Shown piece by piece: positions 33,623 through 42,708 of a stretch of 48,510 nucleotides of DNA (the first letter of the stretch is position 1; each line of letters begins with the position of its first letter). This stretch comes from an uncultured Rubrobacteraceae bacterium (lineage in GTDB: Bacteria; Actinomycetota; Rubrobacteria; Rubrobacterales; Rubrobacteraceae). Position numbers and translations under genes: made by a program. The stretch is from contig CADCVD010000031.1 in NCBI GenBank assembly GCA_902806055.1, positions 1 through 48,510 of the forward strand, given 5' to 3'. The notes beneath the pieces are model-generated. The model searched no databases. It was not told the origin of the DNA and saw nothing but the letters and a program-made list of their open reading frames with translations.

Positions 33623-33776
33623 CAGTCAGCTCGCGCCCCAGTATAAAGCAAACAGGCTGTTCGTCGGCATGAAACTGGAGTTCCTTACGCGAGTCGCCTA
33701 CGTCTAGAAGCGCGACGACCATTAAAGAGTGACTACCCGGGGGGGGGCAAAGAATTAGGTATAGCTGACTGCTAAC

Positions 33777-35543
33777 CTACGGGTTTACAGGCGCTATCTC
33801 AAGCTCCTCAGCGTCGGCCGCGATGACCTTGCCCTTCTCATCCGTGAGGGGCTTGTAGCTGTCCTTATGAAGCTCGCCGTCGAAGATCACCTCGCCGTTC
33901 TCCGTCACCTTCTGGTAGGTGATCCACTTGGCCTCCTCGGGGGTTCTGTACTCGGGCTCGGAGTCCATCTCCACCTTCTTACCGGTAGGCTTGCCCCAGA
34001 TCTCGGCGTAGATGTAGCCGTCGTCCGCCACACGCTCCTGGAGGAGCACGTAACCGTCCGTGGTATTCTCGAACTTCATGTCCAGTGATCCGAACCACAC
34101 CGTCGCGTCCAGGCCCGGCCTGATGTAGGGTAACTGCGCGTAATGTGGATGGCGCTCTATTATGTCCAGTCCCGCGTAGTTGGCAGCCATATATAGCGTC
34201 GAGGAGACTTGGCACAATCCCCCACCGTCGGCCTTCTCCTCTCTGCCTTCGATGATGACTTTCGTCTTGTTGTACTCCAGTGGAGCGGCGACCTCGTTGA
34301 CGGAAAAAACCTCACCCGGCGCCAGGAACGTTCCGTTTATAGCGCTCGAGGCGATCTCGAGGTTCTCCGCCCGCTCGCCATCTTCGTCGGGTACTATCGC
34401 GTAGTTGGTCCGGTAGCTCCCGATAAGCTCCGTCGGCTTGAGCGCCTCGGCCTCCTCAGTGGTCAGCTCCGGTTCGGTAACCGTAACTGGCACCTGGAAG
34501 TTGCGCTGGCCCTGGAAGAGTCCCGCTTCGACGTTACCGAAGAGCTGCTCTTCCTCGATCTGCTTGCCTGTCTGACCCTCGACGACGGAGACTCCGTTGC
34601 CCTGAACCTCAAACTCAGCCTCTGCCGCCTCGACCGTGAGGTCGTCGAACATATCAGAGGCGACCTCACGGAATCTCTCCTGGTCCAGGCCTACACGCAA
34701 CTCGCCGCCCTCCGGCGTAAAGCTGAGGGTCTGCCCGATCTTCTCTGCTGAGAGCTTCCAGTTCTCGCCGCCGGCGCTCAGTTGGACCGGTCCCGAGGCC
34801 ATCGCCTGCTGTGCCTTCGCTGCAGCCGCCTCTGCGGCGGGGGTTAGGACTGCGGGGGCCTGCCTCTCCCCGACGACCTCGACCTCTCCGCTCATAGCGT
34901 TCAGCGCCTCGTCTACGTTCGCTGCCGTGGCGTCGACGTTCACGTTGTACCCCTCCCGGGACTCAACGACCTCGGCCTGACCTCCACTAATGTTCACGGC
35001 GCCGTCTCTCGGCTCCGCGTTTACCCGCGCGGCGAGGTTCTGGATCTCGCCACGAGCGGCTACACGGTTGTAGTCGACTACGGGCGGGACAGTTACAGTG
35101 CTCCACGCGGCCATCACCCGGTCGCCGAGACGCTTCAGAACGCTGCCCTCGCGCCCGACGCCGTACGCATCGTCCACGGTACCAGCAGCGTCGAAGCTCA
35201 GCCCCAGCCTCTGCGTGCTCAGAGATAAGTCTTCAGGCGCGCCGGTAAAGCGTATCTCCCGCAAGTCACTCGACGCTTGCTCTTCGACTAGCGCGCGTGC
35301 TTCATCCGGGGTTTTGCCGCCCAGGTCTACGCTCCCTACCGCGACGCCACGGTAGATCTCACCACTGTTGGTCCAGTAGTCAGCCGCCACCAGCAGCGCC
35401 AGGACGGCGCACAAGACGAGCACGGGCGCGACGATTCTCCGCTTGCCTCTCTTTCGCCTGTGCTTGTAGGAGCCACTGGCTGTATTCCTAACCCGGAAAC
35501 CCTCCTCTGGGCTTACTCTGACTTTGGATTTTTTGAGGCTCAA
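33777..35543 (-). CDS. VanW-family protein with YoaR-like putative peptidoglycan-binding domains
   Basis: A 588-residue secreted or anchored protein: basic N-terminus, one membrane helix (APVLVLCAVLALLVAADYW, about 39-57), two repeats of a YoaR-type peptidoglycan-binding-like domain (GVAVGSVDLGGKTPDEARAL; then VEVVESREGYNVNVD and VVEGQTGKQIEEEQLFGN), and a C-terminal VanW domain (NLEIASSAINGTFLAPGEVF, DGGGLCQVSSTLYMAANYAG, ERHPHYAQLPYIRPGLDATV). VanW proteins occur in vancomycin-resistance and envelope contexts, but their biochemistry is unclear. Start is TTG 35543 after GGAGG seven to eight bases upstream. It is convergent with femX. Confidence 0.88.
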   Translation of the reverse strand: MSLKKSKVRVSPEEGFRVRNTASGSYKHRRKRGKRRIVAPVLVLCAVLALLVAADYWTNSGEIYRGVAVGSVDLGGKTPDEARALVEEQASSDLREIRFTGAPEDLSLSTQRLGLSFDAAGTVDDAYGVGREGSVLKRLGDRVMAAWSTVTVPPVVDYNRVAARGEIQNLAARVNAEPRDGAVNISGGQAEVVESREGYNVNVDATAANVDEALNAMSGEVEVVGERQAPAVLTPAAEAAAAKAQQAMASGPVQLSAGGENWKLSAEKIGQTLSFTPEGGELRVGLDQERFREVASDMFDDLTVEAAEAEFEVQGNGVSVVEGQTGKQIEEEQLFGNVEAGLFQGQRNFQVPVTVTEPELTTEEAEALKPTELIGSYRTNYAIVPDEDGERAENLEIASSAINGTFLAPGEVFSVNEVAAPLEYNKTKVIIEGREEKADGGGLCQVSSTLYMAANYAGLDIIERHPHYAQLPYIRPGLDATVWFGSLDMKFENTTDGYVLLQERVADDGYIYAEIWGKPTGKKVEMDSEPEYRTPEEAKWITYQKVTENGEVIFDGELHKDSYKPLTDEKGKVIAADAEELEIAPVNP

Positions 35544-35704
35544 CGGTTGTCCTCCACACGTGGTCCCATGCCGACCTGCAACTAGCCTTGAGAGTGGTTC
35601 CCCTCCTCCTGCACGTCAAGCAACACCTCGACCCTGCTTCAGCGATGCTTCGTCAGCAAAGGCTAACATGGTGCGGAGGGTTACGCCAGCCTCTGCGGTC
35701 TGTT

Positions 35705-35723
35705 TACGTCTAAACTAGACGTA
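35705..35723. promoter_or_regulatory. Perfect 8-3-8 palindrome upstream of vanW and the 35761 ORF
   Basis: TACGTCTA-AAC-TAGACGTA is a perfect 19-base dyad, the size of a dimeric repressor site, between the divergent vanW-like gene (start 35543) and a small zinc-finger ORF (start 35761). A single copy of the half-site TACGTCTA also occurs at 33699-33706. Confidence 0.5.
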
Positions 35724-35760
35724 GCACCAAGAGTCGAGATCTGATGCTAGAGGAGGTAGT

Positions 35761-35878
35761 TTGATCTTAAACGAACCACCTGTTGTAACCGTATGTAATT
35801 TATGTGCAAGGCCGCCAATTCATACGGTCGCGTATACGCTCACGGATGTCGCCTCGGGCGCACTCTCTCACTTATTTA
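35761..35878 (+). pseudogene. N-terminal fragment of a zinc-finger protein
   Basis: A TTG at 35761 follows AGGAGG four bases away and opens a frame reading PPVVTVCNLCARPPIHTVAY, then TLTDVASGALSHLFRLC. The CxxC followed by RP and a later LC resembles the treble-clef finger of the Clp N-terminus in this window, but the fourth Cys is missing because the frame runs antisense into the GT39 gene at 35876. The ORF track continues it to 35994 without meaning. It appears to be the start of a gene whose rest was lost, although a real short product cannot be excluded. Confidence 0.4.
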
Positions 35879-37285
35879 GGCTTTGTCTTCCGGATCGAAG
35901 GAGTTCTTCACGTAGACCCACCAGGGACCTATCTTCTCAGCATGGTAACGGGCATTCAGCCGACCCATCAACTCACGTTTGTGCTCGTAGGTGAGGTGCT
36001 GGTTGAACAGGATCTGGCCTTCGGCGAGGAAGGTGAGCACGTCAGGATCGGACGCTTCGAGGTCGTCGAGCCAGCCGTTAAAGCCTCCGGGCGTCTCGCC
36101 CTCTATATACCCGTCTACTCCGGCGGAGAGCCAGAGGTAGGGGCTGGGGTTCTCCAGATGCAGGAGCACCAGAACCTGCGGCGATCCTATGGAGGCTATC
36201 TTTGCGTCCTCTCCGTACCGATCCTCGATCTCCTGTGCCCCCGCCCGCTGGGCCGGCAGGGTCACGCTCGTACCGGTCAACTTCTGGGCGGCGCTCGCGT
36301 TGATCACCTCAAAGGTGTTGCCGATCGCTATCGCGAGGAGGATCACGCCGAGGAGCGCCGCCGGTACCCGCGACGACTCGGCCCGCTTGATCCAGGTAGC
36401 TACGAAAGCGCCGAACCCGATGGCCGCGTACGGGAGGAAAACGTAGAAGTCGTCGGCGAGCTGGAAGTCTCGTATGGACCACAGGATAGGGCCCGGGAGG
36501 GTGATGAGGATCGGGGCGAAGCGGTACTCGAAGGGGCCCTTCACATAGAGGCGCAGGATGAAGAACAGCCCGATCAGGATGGGCACCAGCATCGTAGCGT
36601 ACGGCAAGATAATGTTGCCTGCCGCCCCGGCTAGCTGCGGCCCGAGGTTGAAATTGCCTCGCACCAGGTAGGTGGTGTTGAACACGAGCATCCCGTCGAG
36701 AAGGTACTTCAGGGCGTCGTGATAATAGTAGTACGCCAGGATAGCCAGGAGCGGGACGGATATCCCCGCCGCCGTCCGCAGCGCCGCCCCGGAGCGCTCC
36801 TCCCTCGGGCGCAAAACGGCAAGAAGGAAGGTCACGAACGGGAAGAAGCCCATTAGCTGCCATACAAGGAACGCCAGAGAACCGAAGAAGCCTGACCAGA
36901 ACCACCTCTTCTGGGTTGCGAAGAGCAGGCACAAAACCTCGAAGAGGACCATCGGGGTCTTTGGTTCGGGACCCGAGGAGGCTGGTTGGGCGAAGCCGTA
37001 GAAACCGAGGAAGGTCAGGGCCGCGAAGAGCCCCGCCCTCTCCGATCGGAACACGTTCTTGCCGAGCAGGTAGACCCCTAAGACGGTGAGACAGGCGGAA
37101 GCGAAGAAAACCCCGCGTACCGTATAGATGTCGTCCCAGCCGAAAATCTGAGAGATCACCACGCCGAGCCCGGCGATCATGGGCGCGAGAGGTCCTTTAT
37201 GGTCGAAGATGCCCGCGTAGGGTGGTATGCCTTCGGCTACTCTCTGACCCCCGTAGAGGTAGATGGAGTAGTCGCGGAGCAACAC
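35876..37285 (-). CDS. GT39/PMT-like integral membrane glycosyltransferase (start unclear)
   Basis: A polytopic protein of at least 469 residues with about ten hydrophobic helices and the pattern of lipid-linked-sugar transferases: RDYSIYLYGGQRVAEGIPPY and GIFDHKGPLAPMIAGLGVV in the first extracellular loop (the acidic pair needed for catalysis), QPASSGPEPKTPMVLFEVL, and a soluble C-terminal domain (KIASIGSPQVLVLLH, SPYLWLSAGVDGYIEG). The track's start at 37285 cuts off the first membrane helix. The frame is open upstream to a TGA at 37412-37414 and encodes that helix (ARKLVLPLLILALAVFVYGL), but no ATG, GTG or TTG occurs there. Whether the start is a rare codon, or the gene is damaged, is unresolved. 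It is a candidate for decorating an envelope polymer with sugars. Confidence 0.72.
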   Translation of the reverse strand: MLLRDYSIYLYGGQRVAEGIPPYAGIFDHKGPLAPMIAGLGVVISQIFGWDDIYTVRGVFFASACLTVLGVYLLGKNVFRSERAGLFAALTFLGFYGFAQPASSGPEPKTPMVLFEVLCLLFATQKRWFWSGFFGSLAFLVWQLMGFFPFVTFLLAVLRPREERSGAALRTAAGISVPLLAILAYYYYHDALKYLLDGMLVFNTTYLVRGNFNLGPQLAGAAGNIILPYATMLVPILIGLFFILRLYVKGPFEYRFAPILITLPGPILWSIRDFQLADDFYVFLPYAAIGFGAFVATWIKRAESSRVPAALLGVILLAIAIGNTFEVINASAAQKLTGTSVTLPAQRAGAQEIEDRYGEDAKIASIGSPQVLVLLHLENPSPYLWLSAGVDGYIEGETPGGFNGWLDDLEASDPDVLTFLAEGQILFNQHLTYEHKRELMGRLNARYHAEKIGPWWVYVKNSFDPEDKA

Positions 37286-37621
37286 TCCGTTGAACCCGTA
37301 AAGGCCGTAGACGAAGACGGCCAGAGCAAGGATTAGGAGCGGTAAAACTAACTTCCTGGCCCGGGTAAGGCTATCCTTATACGTTGCGCTCTTACTTATC
37401 GGTGCGGCCTCTCAGAGAGCTTGACAAAGCCCGGCTATCATAAACGCCCGTCAAGCCCTCCGCAATCACCGAGCAGGCGGGACTTCATGCCTCCGCGCGG
37501 CTCTGCGAGGTCCGTCGCAGGAGAGCGACCGTTACCCGGAAATGGTGCTTTTGGAGCGATGTGCATCTCTCTGCCGGCTGTTAGGGTTCTGGCAGGATAA
37601 GAACGCCGATAGGAGCAAACC

Positions 37622-40327
37622 ATGAGCGAGCTTGGCACGCTGCAAGCCTTTCTAGAGAAGCTCCCCGAGCGCGGCGACCGGCCGGCCTTGCTGGCGCTGC
37701 GCAAGGAGGACATTGAGCGCTGGTCCTACGCTGATTTGGTCGACCACGCGCGTCGGTTGGCTCGGGGTTTCGCCGAGAGGGGCGTCGGGCGCGGAGACCA
37801 CGTGGCGCTGCTCGCCGTCAACCGGCCCGAGTGGGTAGTGGCGTGTCTGGCGGTCATCGGGGCTGGGGCGGTGGCCGTGCCCCTCGACGCGCAGATCGGG
37901 GACAAGCTGCTCCGCGGCGCTCTGGAGGACAGCGAAGCGAAGCTCGTCTTCACTACGGTGGAGGGGGCTGGCCGGATCGAGGGCCTGGAGATGGAGGCTG
38001 CGCCGGAGCTCGTCTTGCTCGATGCGGAGGACGACGAGAGAGGCTGGCGGCGGCTCCTCTCCGACGGGGGCGGCGAGCTTCCGCGTGTTGAGCCGGAGGA
38101 TCAGGCGGCGCTGTTCTACACCTCGGGCACGACCGGGACGGCGAAGGGCGTGCCGCTCAACCACCGCAACCTCTCCTTTCAGCTCAACACGCTGCTCGAA
38201 ACGGACTTGGTGGCTGAGGACGACCGGGTCATGCTGCCGCTGCCGCTCCATCACGTCTACCCGTTCGTGATGGGGATGCTTACGCCGCTCGCGGCCGGGC
38301 TGCCGATAATCATGCCCCACGCGCTTACCGGGCCTCAGATCGTGCGCGCCCTACAGGAGGGAGAAGTCACCCTGATCGTAGGCGTTCCACGACTCTACGA
38401 TGCGCTCTATTCGGGCATAGAGGATCGGGCCACGTCCGGTTCTCGGATCGTCGCCGGGCTCTTCAAGGGCGGCATCTCTTTGAGCATGTGGCTGCGCCGC
38501 CGGCTTGGCCTGCGCGCCGGCGAGCTACTGCTCCACTCTATACGCCAACGTTTCGGGCCGAACCTGCGTGTCCTCGCCTCCGGCGGCGCCGCGCTCGACC
38601 CGGAGCTGGCCTGGAATCTGGAGTCTATGGGATGGCGGGTGGCGGCTGGGTACGGCCTGACCGAGACGGCCCCGCTCCTGACGCTCAACCCGCCGGACGG
38701 CGAGAAGCTGGGGAGCGTGGGGCGGCCGGTACAGGGAGTGAGGTTGCGCATAGATCCTTCGGCGATACCAGATGAGTCCGAAAACGGGGCGAAGCCGGAG
38801 CAACGCACCGACGAGCCTCAGGAGGAGGGGGAGATCCTGGCCCGCGGCCCGAACGTTTTCTCCGGCTACCGCAACCTGCCCGAGGAGACCGAGAAGGTCT
38901 TAACCGAAGACGGATGGTTCCGCACCGGGGATCTAGGCTACTTCGACGATGATGGCTACCTGTATGTTACCGGTCGGGCCTCCACTCTCATCGTCACCAA
39001 GGGCGGAAAGAATATACAGCCCGAGAACGTAGAGGAGGTCTATACGGCCCACTCGGTTATTCGCGAGATTGGGGTGCTACAGAGAGACGGGCGTCTGGTA
39101 GCGGTGGTCGTACCGGAGGCGAGGGAGATTCAGACCCGCGACACAGAGATCGAGGAGGCGATCCGTGATGCGGTCGAGGAATGCTCGAAGAGCCTGCCCT
39201 CCTACCAGCGCCTCTCGGACTATGCCGTAAGCCGTGAGCCGCTTGAGTACACTCAGCTCGGCAAGCTCCGCCGGCACCTCTTGTCCGATCACTACGATCG
39301 GGCGAAAGAGGGCGAGGAGGGCGAGGCGCCCGGCCCGATCTCGCCGGAGGAGATGTCCGAGGAAGACAGATCCCTCCTTGAGAACGAGGCGGCGGAGAAG
39401 GTCTGGGAGATGCTCGCGAGTCGCTACCCTGATCGGCGCCTGACCCCGGATACGAGCCCGCAGCTCGACCTCGATGTGGACTCGATGGAGTGGGTGAACC
39501 TGACGATGGAGATCGGGGAGAGCACCTGGGTGGAGCTGGACGAGGAGGCGATAGAGCGCGTAGAGACCGTACGCGACCTCTTGCAAGAGGTCGCCGAGTC
39601 TGGCGAGACTGCCTCCGGCGTCTCCCCGATCGAGCAGCCCGACAAAGTGCTCGACGAGGACCAGAAGCGGTGGCTCAGGCCGCTGGGACCGGCGTCGTCG
39701 GTAGCGGCGCGAGCGATGTTCCTGCTCAACCGGACCCTGGTGCGCGGGCTCCTCCGGCTGCGGGTCGAGGGGCTGGAGAACCTGCCCGAGAGAGGGCCGT
39801 TCGTGATCGCGCCAAACCACGTCAGCTACCTGGACTCTTTCGTGGTCGGTGCGGCGCTCGACTATCGTAGGCTACGGGAGACCTACTGGGCGGGCTGGAC
39901 CGGAGCGGCCTTCGGGAACCCCGTCACCCGGACGGTGAGCAGGCTCGCCCAGGTTGTGCCCGTAGACCCCGCCCGGGCCGGCACCTCCAGCCTCGCCTTC
40001 GGTGCCGCGATCTTGCAGCGCGAGAAGAATCTCGTCTGGTTTCCGGAAGGCCAGCGCTCCTCCAGCGGCGAGCTGCAGGAGTTCAAGCGCGGAATCGGGA
40101 TGCTCCTCGACCACTACCGGGTGCCGGTGGTGCCGGTATTTATACGGGGCGCCTATGAGGCGATGCCGCCGGGCAAGGCCATCGTTCGTCCCGGCAAGGT
40201 TACGCTCATCTTCGGAGAACCTATCAGCACGGACGACCTTGAACAACAGGGCGAAGGAGACGGCGCTCAAGCCCGTATCGTCGTCGGCTTGCGCGCCCGT
40301 ATAGCGGAGCTTGGCGACCTTTTGTAA
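37622..40327 (+). CDS. Three-domain acyl-ligase / carrier / PlsC acyltransferase fusion (Aas-like)
   Basis: A 901-residue multidomain protein. Residues 1-560 form an AMP-forming acyl ligase (ALFYTSGTTGTAKGVPLNHR, AAGYGLTETAPLLTLNP, GWFRTGDLGYFDDDGYLYVT, TKGGKNIQPENVEEVY). About 575-660 are a carrier-like domain with a Ser in LDLDVDSMEWVNLTM. About 690-890 are a PlsC-type 1-acylglycerol-phosphate acyltransferase with NHVSYLD (HX4D near 732), WFPEGQRSSSGELQEF and VPVVPVFIRGAYEAMP. This suggests activation of a fatty acid, loading on its own carrier domain, and transfer to a lysolipid. E. coli Aas has two of these domains in the opposite order and no carrier. Start ATG 37622 has GGAG six bases upstream. 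It seems monocistronic. Confidence 0.87.
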   Translation: MSELGTLQAFLEKLPERGDRPALLALRKEDIERWSYADLVDHARRLARGFAERGVGRGDHVALLAVNRPEWVVACLAVIGAGAVAVPLDAQIGDKLLRGALEDSEAKLVFTTVEGAGRIEGLEMEAAPELVLLDAEDDERGWRRLLSDGGGELPRVEPEDQAALFYTSGTTGTAKGVPLNHRNLSFQLNTLLETDLVAEDDRVMLPLPLHHVYPFVMGMLTPLAAGLPIIMPHALTGPQIVRALQEGEVTLIVGVPRLYDALYSGIEDRATSGSRIVAGLFKGGISLSMWLRRRLGLRAGELLLHSIRQRFGPNLRVLASGGAALDPELAWNLESMGWRVAAGYGLTETAPLLTLNPPDGEKLGSVGRPVQGVRLRIDPSAIPDESENGAKPEQRTDEPQEEGEILARGPNVFSGYRNLPEETEKVLTEDGWFRTGDLGYFDDDGYLYVTGRASTLIVTKGGKNIQPENVEEVYTAHSVIREIGVLQRDGRLVAVVVPEAREIQTRDTEIEEAIRDAVEECSKSLPSYQRLSDYAVSREPLEYTQLGKLRRHLLSDHYDRAKEGEEGEAPGPISPEEMSEEDRSLLENEAAEKVWEMLASRYPDRRLTPDTSPQLDLDVDSMEWVNLTMEIGESTWVELDEEAIERVETVRDLLQEVAESGETASGVSPIEQPDKVLDEDQKRWLRPLGPASSVAARAMFLLNRTLVRGLLRLRVEGLENLPERGPFVIAPNHVSYLDSFVVGAALDYRRLRETYWAGWTGAAFGNPVTRTVSRLAQVVPVDPARAGTSSLAFGAAILQREKNLVWFPEGQRSSSGELQEFKRGIGMLLDHYRVPVVPVFIRGAYEAMPPGKAIVRPGKVTLIFGEPISTDDLEQQGEGDGAQARIVVGLRARIAELGDLL

Positions 40328-40467
40328 CTATCCGTGCAGGGCAAAGGTATGCTTCAAACCGTCCCTGAACCGGGGCAAGAATAGCGTTTTCGTCTGCCGG
40401 CGGCCCTTGAACAGAGCGCTCTCTTCGATGCTCTTTATCACTTGACGTTTGTTAAACTGCTCCTTCT

Positions 40468-42408
40468 ATGACGCAAGCGCAGGACAACGTCGAGACGCCG
40501 CAAGAAGCATCGCGCTCCCTTCTGAGCAGCCGCGACTGGGTGTACCTGTTGAGCCTGCTAGTCCCCTTCTTCCTGTACGATCTATTGTTGAAGGGCGTTC
40601 TGGTCTTCTCGCGTCCCGAGGACCCCGGTCTCTGGGGAGCCTTGGGGCTAATGCGCTCGGATCTTCTGTTCAACCTGGGATACGCGCTGCTCTGGATCGG
40701 GCTGTTCGCGATAGCCAGGAGGGGCGCTTCGCGTCGGGCCGTCGTCGGGCTCTTCCACCTGTCCACGCTCCTAGTCGCCCTGATAACGACCAGCGCATAC
40801 CAGTATTTCAAGGTTACCGGCTCGACCCTCGACTCTGACTACATCTACCTCTGGCTCAATTCTCCCGAGGGTACAGGGGGGGCTATCGCGAGTGAGCTAA
40901 CCACGGGCATACTCATCTTGCTCGCGGCTGTCCTCGTCTATACGATTCTCGGTCCCTGGTTGGTGACTTGGCTCTTGGGCCGCTGGCGCGGCTGGTCCGG
41001 GGGCCGGACGGCGAGTATCTCATGGCTGCGAGTCGCCGGTGTCGGGCTCGCGGTGTACGCTCTGTTCTCGTTCTCGTTGCTCCCCGGCGGCGGCTCGACG
41101 GGCGCGAGCAAGTCCTTCTCCCGGGACGCCTTCATCAACGTAATCATGACCGCCGCCGAGGTGGCGGATGGCCAGAGTCTCCCCGATCCCGCCTCCCAGC
41201 CCGCCGAGGACTCGTCCGAGGCGAGCCTGAGGCCCCTCGTAAACTCCGGGGAGAAGCGAAACGTCGTCATGATCTTTCTAGAGTCCACCCGCGCAGGCGC
41301 TACCACCGCCTACAACAGCGACCTTAGCACGACGCCGTTTCTAGACTGGTTGGCGGATAGAAGCTTGCTCGTAAACAAAGCGTACACGGTCGTCCCTCAC
41401 ACTCACAACGCCCTCACCGCGACCAACTGCGGCATCGCGCCTCCGTTGGACCCCTGGGGGACAAAGGTGCTCAGCTATTACGAGCCGCCCTCCGACTGCC
41501 TGCCCGAGCTCCTCAGCGAGCAGGGATACAACAGCGCCTACTTCATGTCGCAGGAGGGGAGCTTCGAGAGCAGCCCGAAGATCCTGAAGAACGTCGGCTA
41601 CGAGGAGTTCCACTCGGTCGATACGATGGACACAGAGGGCTTTGAGAAGACGAACTACTTTGGCTACGAGGATGAGGTTATGCTGGAGCCGAGCAAGGAG
41701 TGGTTGGAGGAGAACGGAGACGAGCCTTTCCTCGCCACATACCTCACCTCGGCCCCTCACCACGACTACCTAGCCCCTGAGAAACGTTACGGGAGCAAGC
41801 AGTTTACCAACGACGAGCTGATCAACCGTTACCTGAACAGCGTTCGCAACCAGGACTTCTTCCTGAAGCAACTGTTTGAGCAGTACCAGGAGCTAGGTCT
41901 CTACGAGGACACGGTCTTCGTTATCGTCGGCGACCACGGCGAGGCCTTCGGAGAGCACGGCCGCTACCAGCACGACAACGCGATCTACGAGGAGGGCCTG
42001 AGGGTGCCGCTCCTTGTTCACGATCCACAGCGGTTCCAGAGCGGTGCGCGTCTGCCGGGACCGGTAAATCAACTCGATGTCTTACCGACCGTAGCAGACC
42101 TTCTGGGCTACGAGGTCGAAGGTGGGGAGTATCCGGGTTACTCGCTACTAGGACCGATCCCCACAGATCGCACCCTTATGGCGAGTTGCTGGAACGCGGC
42201 TGGATGCCTGGCGAGCATCAAAGGGACCGAGAAGTACATCTATCATTTCGACGACAAGCCCGAAGAGCTCTTCGACCTCTCCAAAGACTCAGCCGAGAAG
42301 AACAACCTCGCCGCTCAGAACCCCAAAGAGGTCGAGAAGCGTCGCCAGGAGCTACTGGAATGGCGCTCTGAGGTTTACTCGAAGTACGGTATCGAGCCCC
42401 CGGAGTAG
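40468..42408 (+). CDS. LTA-synthase-like membrane sulfatase / phosphoglycerol transferase family
   Basis: A 646-residue protein with five N-terminal membrane helices (e.g. WVYLLSLLVPFFLYDLLLKG, HLSTLLVALITTSAYQYF) and an extracellular alkaline-phosphatase-fold domain. Metal and nucleophile motifs are VVMIFLESTRAGAT (Glu near 270), PHTHNALTATNCGI (Thr region), and FVIVGDHGEAFGEHGRYQHD near 488. The fold is shared with lipoteichoic-acid synthases, which transfer phosphoglycerol from phosphatidylglycerol, and with phosphoethanolamine transferases. The C-terminus (KYIYHFDDKPEELFDLSKDS) is more like classical sulfatases. A -10-like TAAACT ends nine bases before ATG 40468 with no ribosome site, again suggesting a short or absent leader. 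Confidence 0.82.
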   Translation: MTQAQDNVETPQEASRSLLSSRDWVYLLSLLVPFFLYDLLLKGVLVFSRPEDPGLWGALGLMRSDLLFNLGYALLWIGLFAIARRGASRRAVVGLFHLSTLLVALITTSAYQYFKVTGSTLDSDYIYLWLNSPEGTGGAIASELTTGILILLAAVLVYTILGPWLVTWLLGRWRGWSGGRTASISWLRVAGVGLAVYALFSFSLLPGGGSTGASKSFSRDAFINVIMTAAEVADGQSLPDPASQPAEDSSEASLRPLVNSGEKRNVVMIFLESTRAGATTAYNSDLSTTPFLDWLADRSLLVNKAYTVVPHTHNALTATNCGIAPPLDPWGTKVLSYYEPPSDCLPELLSEQGYNSAYFMSQEGSFESSPKILKNVGYEEFHSVDTMDTEGFEKTNYFGYEDEVMLEPSKEWLEENGDEPFLATYLTSAPHHDYLAPEKRYGSKQFTNDELINRYLNSVRNQDFFLKQLFEQYQELGLYEDTVFVIVGDHGEAFGEHGRYQHDNAIYEEGLRVPLLVHDPQRFQSGARLPGPVNQLDVLPTVADLLGYEVEGGEYPGYSLLGPIPTDRTLMASCWNAAGCLASIKGTEKYIYHFDDKPEELFDLSKDSAEKNNLAAQNPKEVEKRRQELLEWRSEVYSKYGIEPPE

Positions 42409-42420
42409 CCTCGTTTGTCT

Positions 42421-42445
42421 ACCGCCGCCGGCTTCTGTTGGCGGT
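42421..42445. terminator. Weak hairpin between the sulfatase and cstA operon
   Basis: ACCGCC at 42421-42426 can pair with GGCGGT at 42440-42445 in the 100-base gap between two converging transcripts, but the stem is short and there is no T tract. Confidence 0.3.
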
Positions 42446-42510
42446 CCACAGCTTCTAACGCGTTTGACCGTTCTAGTTGCCTAGCGAGCCGACCGGCCCG
42501 CCAGAAGTCA

Positions 42511-42708
42511 TCACGGACATCGGCTGCCGGGATTGTTGTACTTCTCGTCCTGGCGCTTACGGTAGAACTCGCCGCGACCCAACGGTGGCTTGTCTGGATG
42601 GGTCGCGACGTGAAACGCGAGGTAGCGATCGTAGGCGTTCTCGCCGGAGATTTCCTTTACATACTCCCAGACGTAGCGGAGAAGATTTCTGGCGGGGTGC
42701 TCAGGCAT
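42511..42708 (-). CDS. YbdD/YjiX-family small protein paired with CstA
   Basis: A 65-residue protein: LLRYVWEYVKEISGENAYDR, then HPDKPPLGRGEFYRKRQDEK. The short length, the GENAYDRYL motif and the C-terminal KRQ...C pattern fit the DUF466 (YbdD/YjiX) family, which is regularly encoded right after cstA/btsT and is needed for transport activity. Its ATG overlaps the CstA stop by eight bases (ATGCCTGA), so translation is coupled. Confidence 0.82.
   Translation of the reverse strand: MPEHPARNLLRYVWEYVKEISGENAYDRYLAFHVATHPDKPPLGRGEFYRKRQDEKYNNPGSRCP

Noticed and set aside
33739-33747. Run of nine G between femX and vanW
   Set aside because: It could be a phase-variation tract, but it sits in a convergent intergenic region with no gene start or promoter it could control; more likely neutral or a sequencing weak spot.
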